Shown: piece by piece, positions 59,925 to 64,000 of the stretch
Numbering within the stretch: the stretch's first letter is position 1
How the letters are laid out: each line of letters starts with the position of its first letter
NCBI RefSeq assembly: GCF_015351765.1
Contig: NZ_JADKQA010000004.1
Span: 124,001 to 188,000, forward strand
Source: Clostridium vitabionis
Lineage (GTDB): Bacteria > Bacillota > Clostridia > Lachnospirales > Lachnospiraceae
Direction: 5' to 3'
Length of the DNA: 64,000 bases
Position numbers and translations under genes: made by a program
Notes under the pieces: model-generated
Told to the model about the DNA's origin: nothing
What the model saw: the letters and a program-made list of their open reading frames with translations, nothing else
Databases searched by the model: none

Positions 59925-61478
59925 ATGGCAGACGCAAGAAGAGACAATTCGCCGGACAGCCGGGAGATGATCCGGTCCGGCGTCCAGGAGATAGAGCATC
60001 TGATCGGCAGACAGGAATATCACGAGGCGATGATCCGCGCGGGGGAGACGCTGAAACTCATGGTGGATACCCTCTGTGCGCGGGAGGATATCCCGGACGG
60101 CAGCCTGATCGAGCGGATTGACGAGCTGGAAAATCACGGTGTGCTCGATAAAAATGCGTATGAGCGCTATAACCGGATCCGCATGATCGCCAGCAAGGCA
60201 AAGCATGAAAATGATAACAGCGCCTACAACGCGAATCAGATTCACCGGTTGCTCGCGGATGAGGTTTCGGTCTTTCCCGGCATGGATGATCTTCAAGCAG
60301 CCGGGACAGGGCGTCATGCGCTGAGGGAAAAAGGGTCGGCGCGCCTTGCGGCAGACCGTTCGGAGAGGGATAACCGCTTTGAGCGCGAGGCCAGGCAGCA
60401 GGATGCCATCCGCCGGGCAAAGCGGGCGGAGAAGCTTCTGGCGGAAATTTCCGATAAGGATGCCGGGGAAGCTCAGGCGCCCGCGGAAAAGACCGCCCAA
60501 AATAGCAAAAATCCAGAAAGTACCGAAAGCGCCGAAAACATCGAAAGCACCGGAAATTCCGAAACTTCCAAGGCGGAAGCGAAGGAGGGCATTTCTGTGG
60601 TGGGAAATGCGTCCGCGGGGAGCATGGAAGCCATGCCGGATAAGCCCGCAGTGGAGAGTACAGAAGCTGCGCCGGACGAGACGCCGGCGGGGAGCGCGGA
60701 AGCTGCGCCGGAAAAGCCGGCCGAAAGTGCGGAGGCTGCGCCGGAAAAGCCGGCCGAAAGTGCGGAAGCTGTACCGGAGGGCAGAGATGCTGCATCGGAA
60801 ATGACTGCGGAGGAAGGACAGGAAGAAGAAAGTCGGGATGAAGAACGCCAGGCGGATGAGAGGGAAACACTTCGCGGCCGGCTGGCTGCGAACCGCTCCG
60901 CGTCCCGCCGGAGGAGAGCGATGAATGCCGGGCCTTCGATCAGCCCGTCGGCGGTCATTAAGCCGGTTCTCCTGATCGCGATCATCATCGTTCTTCTGGT
61001 GATCATCCGGCTGCTGCAGCCCGCGGGGGATATTTCCGGGACGGCAGCGGAGACTGCGGCGGCTGCAAGCAGTGTCGCCGGGGAAAGCACGGAGAGCGGT
61101 GCCACAGGCGAGAGCGCGGAGAGCGGTGCCACAGACGGGAGCACGGAGAGCGGCGCTGCGGATGAGAGCGCGGAGGGCAGCAGCGCTGCGGATGCGGAGA
61201 CTACGGCAGCGGAGAGCGCTGAAACGACAGCCCAGGCTGCTTCGGAGACCGCCGCGCAGACGAAGGCTGCCGCGGCGAGCTATCGGGTTAAGGCGGATGT
61301 CGAGATTGTGCGCGTCCGTAAGACGCCGAAGACCGATGACGACACCAATATCGCAGGACTTCTTGCCGCCGGCGACAAGGTCAGCTATGTCGGGGATCAG
61401 GATGACCAGTGGGCCATCATCAATTACAACGGGAAAGAGGCCTACGTAGCGAAGCAGTATCTCGAGAAGGTTGAGTAA
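59925..61478 (+). CDS. Membrane-anchored protein: HEPN/DUF4145-like domain, repeats, SH3b
   Basis: A 517-residue protein of four parts. Residues 1-115 are helical and resemble DUF4145/HEPN-like folds, with HEAMIRAGETLKLMVDTLC and YNRIRMIASKAKHENDN. Residues 120-340 are low-complexity and acidic, including a 13-residue repeat (EAAPEKPAESA twice). One membrane helix, AVIKPVLLIAIIIVLLVIIRLL, is at about 344-366. An external Ser/Ala/Glu-rich stalk leads to a C-terminal bacterial SH3 domain (YRVKADVEIVRVRKTPKTDDD...YVAKQYLEKVE) that probably binds the cell wall. Its partner is likely envelope-related since a carboxypeptidase gene follows by 90 bp. Confidence 0.7.
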   Translation: MADARRDNSPDSREMIRSGVQEIEHLIGRQEYHEAMIRAGETLKLMVDTLCAREDIPDGSLIERIDELENHGVLDKNAYERYNRIRMIASKAKHENDNSAYNANQIHRLLADEVSVFPGMDDLQAAGTGRHALREKGSARLAADRSERDNRFEREARQQDAIRRAKRAEKLLAEISDKDAGEAQAPAEKTAQNSKNPESTESAENIESTGNSETSKAEAKEGISVVGNASAGSMEAMPDKPAVESTEAAPDETPAGSAEAAPEKPAESAEAAPEKPAESAEAVPEGRDAASEMTAEEGQEEESRDEERQADERETLRGRLAANRSASRRRRAMNAGPSISPSAVIKPVLLIAIIIVLLVIIRLLQPAGDISGTAAETAAAASSVAGESTESGATGESAESGATDGSTESGAADESAEGSSAADAETTAAESAETTAQAASETAAQTKAAAASYRVKADVEIVRVRKTPKTDDDTNIAGLLAAGDKVSYVGDQDDQWAIINYNGKEAYVAKQYLEKVE

Positions 61479-61568
61479 ACCGGAGGGGCAGAGTTCTGAA
61501 AGAGGAACCCTGCCTCTTTGTGTCCGGGGGTTCTCCGCGGCAATATCGGTTTACCATAAGGAAAAAGG

Positions 61569-63437
61569 ATGAGAAAACACGGAAAATGGCAGCCGGGTCC
61601 TGTCCGGCTTCTTCTTGCGGCAGCACTCGCCGCCGCGCTGCTCTTTGCGGGATTTCCCCGCTGTAACCGGGCGATGGCGGACACGCCCTGGCCGTCAGGC
61701 TGTGATATCGCGTCGGATGCCGGCGTCGTCATGGATGCGGCGACCGGGACGGTTCTCTACGAAAAGAATATGCACGGCACCTACCCGCCGGCCAGCATCA
61801 CCAAGGTGCTGACGGCGCTGATCGTGCTGGAAAAATGCGATCTGGGCGAAGAAGTGACGTTCTCCCGGAATGCCGTCCGGAATGTTGAGGATGACAGCAC
61901 GTCCGCCGGCTACGAGCCCGGCGACACGGCATCGGTCGAGACGCTGCTCTATGCCCTGCTGCTCAAGTCTGCCAATGAGACGGCAAATGCCCTGGCGGAG
62001 CATGTCTCCGGGAGCACGGAGGCATTTGCCGGCCTGATGAACGAGACGGCAAGCGCGCTGGGCTGCCAGGATTCCCATTTTGCCAATCCCAGCGGGCTGA
62101 ACGATCCGGACCACTATGTCAGCGCGTACGATATGGCGCTGATTCTTCGGGAAGCGATTCAGAATCCGGTCTTTGTGCAGATCATCTCGACACCGTACTA
62201 TCAGCTTCCCGCGAACAGCAGGTATCCGGACGGCCTGGCGATCTCCCCGGGCAACAAGATGGTCAAGTCCAACTGGCCGCAGTACCGGAGCGACTGTATC
62301 GGCGGAAAAACTGGATATACGCAGGCCGCGCGGAATACCCTGGTCAATGCGGCGCGCGAGGGGGATTTTACCGTGGTCACGGCGGTCCTGCACAGCAGCA
62401 ATACGCAGTACGAGGATACCAGCCGGATGATGGATTTTGCTTTCCAGAATTTTACTTCGGTTCGGGCAGCGGACACGGAGACGGCGGTCAGCCGGCTTGC
62501 GGATGACCTGACGATCGGCGGCTATCGGGGAAGCGCCGGCCTCGTGCCGGTGGTGGACAGCGAGAGCCGCCTGGTTCTGCCGAAAAATGCGCCGGCCGAC
62601 AGCCTCACGGTCTCTGTGGAGATGGCGGCGGGGGCAGCGGATGACACGGCGGGAACATCGGACAGTACGGCAGGAATATCGGACAGTACGGCGGGAACAT
62701 CGGACAGTACGGCGGGAACATCGGACGGTACGGCGGGAACATCGGACGGCACGGCGGGAACGCCGGACGGCGCGGCAGGAAAACTGACCTACGCCCTGGA
62801 TGGGCAGACGGTCGGCACCGCCTGGCTGTTCTTTGCCCGGCAGTCTCCATTCGGTGAGGCGGATCCCGGCGGTGACCAGGCGGTGCACTCCGCCCTGTCC
62901 GGGGGAACTTCCAAGAAGGAGAGCGCGGAGAGCGCGGAGAGTACCGGAGTGCCCGGAATTTCCGCGCTGCTCTCCGGGATCGGGGCGGAATCCGCCACCG
63001 GAACCACCGGAGTTGATGCGAAATCTGCGCTCACCGCTTCCTCCGCGGAGGAGAGCGCGGCGCAGGCAGGGATTCCCTCCGTGCGGGAGCTTGTCGGCCG
63101 GATTCCGCGCCGGGTACTATGGATCGCGGCCGGATGCATTTTCCTGGTTCTGGTGCTGAACCTGCTGTTCAGCATCCGGAGGGCGGGAAAAGCCAGGGAG
63201 GAGATGGAGGCGGAAATCCGCCGGAGAAAGCGGGAGAAGCGCCTCCGGGAGAGCGGCATGACCCGTGAGGAACTGGAAAGGATGAAAAGACAGATCCGCG
63301 AGGGGGCAGCCCGCCGGAAGGAGGGCGGCCCGGCGGAATTCCCGAAGAAAACCGGGAAAACGGCAGGATCCCCGAAGAATGCGGGGAAAGCGGCGGGGAA
63401 GCCCCCGGAGGGCGGCCCGGCGGACGGGCAGGAATAG
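61569..63437 (+). CDS. D-alanyl-D-alanine carboxypeptidase with repeat region and basic tail
   Basis: A 622-residue S11-family penicillin-binding protein (DacF/PBP5 type) that trims the terminal D-Ala of peptidoglycan stem peptides. Signal peptide at the start; active-site motifs SITK (PPASITKVLTAL), SAN (LLKSANETANAL) and KTG (CIGGKTGYT). After the beta-rich domain come seven copies of DSTAGTS (62640-62786), more low-complexity sequence, a membrane helix LWIAAGCIFLVLVLNLLF at about 515-532, and a Lys/Arg-rich cytoplasmic tail of about 90 residues. Relatives are usually about 400-450 residues, so the extra length is the repeat and tail. Confidence 0.93.
   Translation: MRKHGKWQPGPVRLLLAAALAAALLFAGFPRCNRAMADTPWPSGCDIASDAGVVMDAATGTVLYEKNMHGTYPPASITKVLTALIVLEKCDLGEEVTFSRNAVRNVEDDSTSAGYEPGDTASVETLLYALLLKSANETANALAEHVSGSTEAFAGLMNETASALGCQDSHFANPSGLNDPDHYVSAYDMALILREAIQNPVFVQIISTPYYQLPANSRYPDGLAISPGNKMVKSNWPQYRSDCIGGKTGYTQAARNTLVNAAREGDFTVVTAVLHSSNTQYEDTSRMMDFAFQNFTSVRAADTETAVSRLADDLTIGGYRGSAGLVPVVDSESRLVLPKNAPADSLTVSVEMAAGAADDTAGTSDSTAGISDSTAGTSDSTAGTSDGTAGTSDGTAGTPDGAAGKLTYALDGQTVGTAWLFFARQSPFGEADPGGDQAVHSALSGGTSKKESAESAESTGVPGISALLSGIGAESATGTTGVDAKSALTASSAEESAAQAGIPSVRELVGRIPRRVLWIAAGCIFLVLVLNLLFSIRRAGKAREEMEAEIRRRKREKRLRESGMTREELERMKRQIREGAARRKEGGPAEFPKKTGKTAGSPKNAGKAAGKPPEGGPADGQE
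62640..62786 (+). repeat. Seven-copy 21-bp tandem repeat in the carboxypeptidase gene
   Basis: Units such as GACAGTACGGCGGGAACATCG repeat seven times without interruption, encoding (D)(S/G)TAGTS. The third and fourth units differ by no base, a sign of recent expansion. All units keep the reading frame. Confidence 0.93.
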
Positions 63438-63470
63438 AGTTCAGACTTTACGGCGCGGGACAGGGCGGGA

Positions 63471-63995
63471 TCAGGGCTCCAGCATTTTCCTGCGCCTGTT
63501 TCTTCCGATCGCGCTGCCGGAGGCGGGGCGCAGGCCGGTCTTCTGCGGCGCCTTTGCCTCCTCCATTCGGAGGCGGCGGTTCCTGGCGGCGCGCTTTCTG
63601 CGCTGATCCTCCTTCTTCCCGATGACCAGCTCCACGCCGGATTCATCGGTCAGGCGGGTGGTTTTTACGGCAAAAAAACGGCCATCGTCGGTCTTTTTCA
63701 CCCGGATTTTCCCGCAGACGTAACCGTGCTCCGGGCAGACGGCAAGGCAGTAATAGTAGCGCTGGTTGGTGGTGAACCAGCGGACTTTCTTCCTGAGAGC
63801 GCGGTGGCATTTTGTGCAGCAGATCCGCGTGAGCTCCCGGTCGGCGAGAATGTCCTCCTTTACCGCGTAGGGGTGGCTGACCAGTTTTTCATAATCCGGA
63901 AATTTCAGGAAGAACGGCTCTTCATCCTCGCCGGGAAGCCGGTAGTAGTCTGTCGAGACATAGGCCTTCCGGCTCAGAAAATTCATCTTCTGCAT
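63471..63995 (-). CDS. Zinc-ribbon-like basic protein, unknown function
   Basis: A 174-residue protein (possibly extending past the edge, since the ATG is 5 bases from the window end). The middle holds ICCTKCHRALRKKVRWFTTN and CLAVCPEHGYVCGKIRVK, two cysteine groups spaced like a zinc ribbon. The C-terminus is highly basic (KKEDQRRKRAARNRRLRMEE and GRNRRRKMLEP), which suggests nucleic-acid binding. I do not recognise the family. It converges on the carboxypeptidase gene with a 33-bp gap and no clear terminator. An internal ATG at 63986 is an alternative start. Confidence 0.65.
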   Translation of the reverse strand: MQKMNFLSRKAYVSTDYYRLPGEDEEPFFLKFPDYEKLVSHPYAVKEDILADRELTRICCTKCHRALRKKVRWFTTNQRYYYCLAVCPEHGYVCGKIRVKKTDDGRFFAVKTTRLTDESGVELVIGKKEDQRRKRAARNRRLRMEEAKAPQKTGLRPASGSAIGRNRRRKMLEP

Positions 63996-64000
63996 GACCT

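Noticed and set aside
62640-62786. CRISPR-like repeat array
   Set aside because: Units are contiguous 21-bp coding repeats without spacers, inside the carboxypeptidase frame.

Overview
The window looks like a chromosomal segment of an anaerobic Firmicute, most likely a Lachnospiraceae-type clostridium of unusually high G+C. Supporting signs are AGGAGG ribosome sites, sigma-A promoters (TTGACA / TATAAT), Gly-Ser-Ala-Thr-rich lipoprotein linkers, DUF4317 and DUF1858 proteins, and a SWIM-containing SNF2 protein. Most of it is dense, G+C-rich and ordinary. About 52.4-59.9 kb is clearly more A+T-rich, carries transposons and decayed genes, and looks acquired.

Layout. 0-1.4 kb: two subunits of an Hcn/opine-oxidase-like flavoprotein, the larger one cut by the window edge. 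1.95-6.4 kb: sbcCD. 6.5-10.4 kb (minus): HAD hydrolase, YcxB-like protein and PepT in one operon, plus a secreted L,D-transpeptidase. 10.6-14.0 kb (minus): TRAP transporter dctPQM with a dyad inside its promoter. 14.5-20.2 kb: xanthine phosphoribosyltransferase followed by a BMP-type nucleoside ABC importer, which reads as purine salvage. 20.3-23.0 kb: polar amino-acid ABC importer. 23.0-27.0 kb: FMN riboswitch and ribD-ribE-ribBA-ribH. 27.2-29.9 kb: a complete IS5-like element, a small CPYC thioredoxin-like gene and an orphan IS200 transposase. 30.0-31.5 kb: aldehyde dehydrogenase broken by a 4-bp duplication. 32.0-36.5 kb: Na/Pi cotransporter, DUF4317 protein and uracil/xanthine permease, the last with a self-complementary leader. 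36.8-41.3 kb: SNF2 helicase and a DUF1858 protein.

41.5-48.2 kb is a shikimate/quinate neighbourhood: aroD, a YdiB-like dehydrogenase, an anion permease, a flavin oxidoreductase, a LysR regulator and a chorismate mutase-shikimate kinase fusion. It may take up and convert external quinate- or shikimate-like acids; that function is inferred. 48.5-52.3 kb: AEC transporter, VanW lipoprotein, lrgAB and tRNA-Val. 52.6-59.2 kb: an amidohydrolase with two membrane proteins and a divergent PucR-type regulator split by a 2.1-kb insertion sequence, then remnants of an IS3 transposase and an AAA ATPase. 59.9-64.0 kb: a membrane SH3 protein, a D-Ala-D-Ala carboxypeptidase with a seven-copy 21-bp repeat, and a zinc-ribbon-like protein.

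The most notable theme beyond the genes is structured intergenic RNA. Long hairpins, some with competing pairings, precede the iron-sulfur, aldehyde dehydrogenase, uracil permease and shikimate kinase genes, and three hairpins share a similar tip. No CRISPR array, prophage or complete defence system was seen. All family names come from reading the translations; no database search was run.
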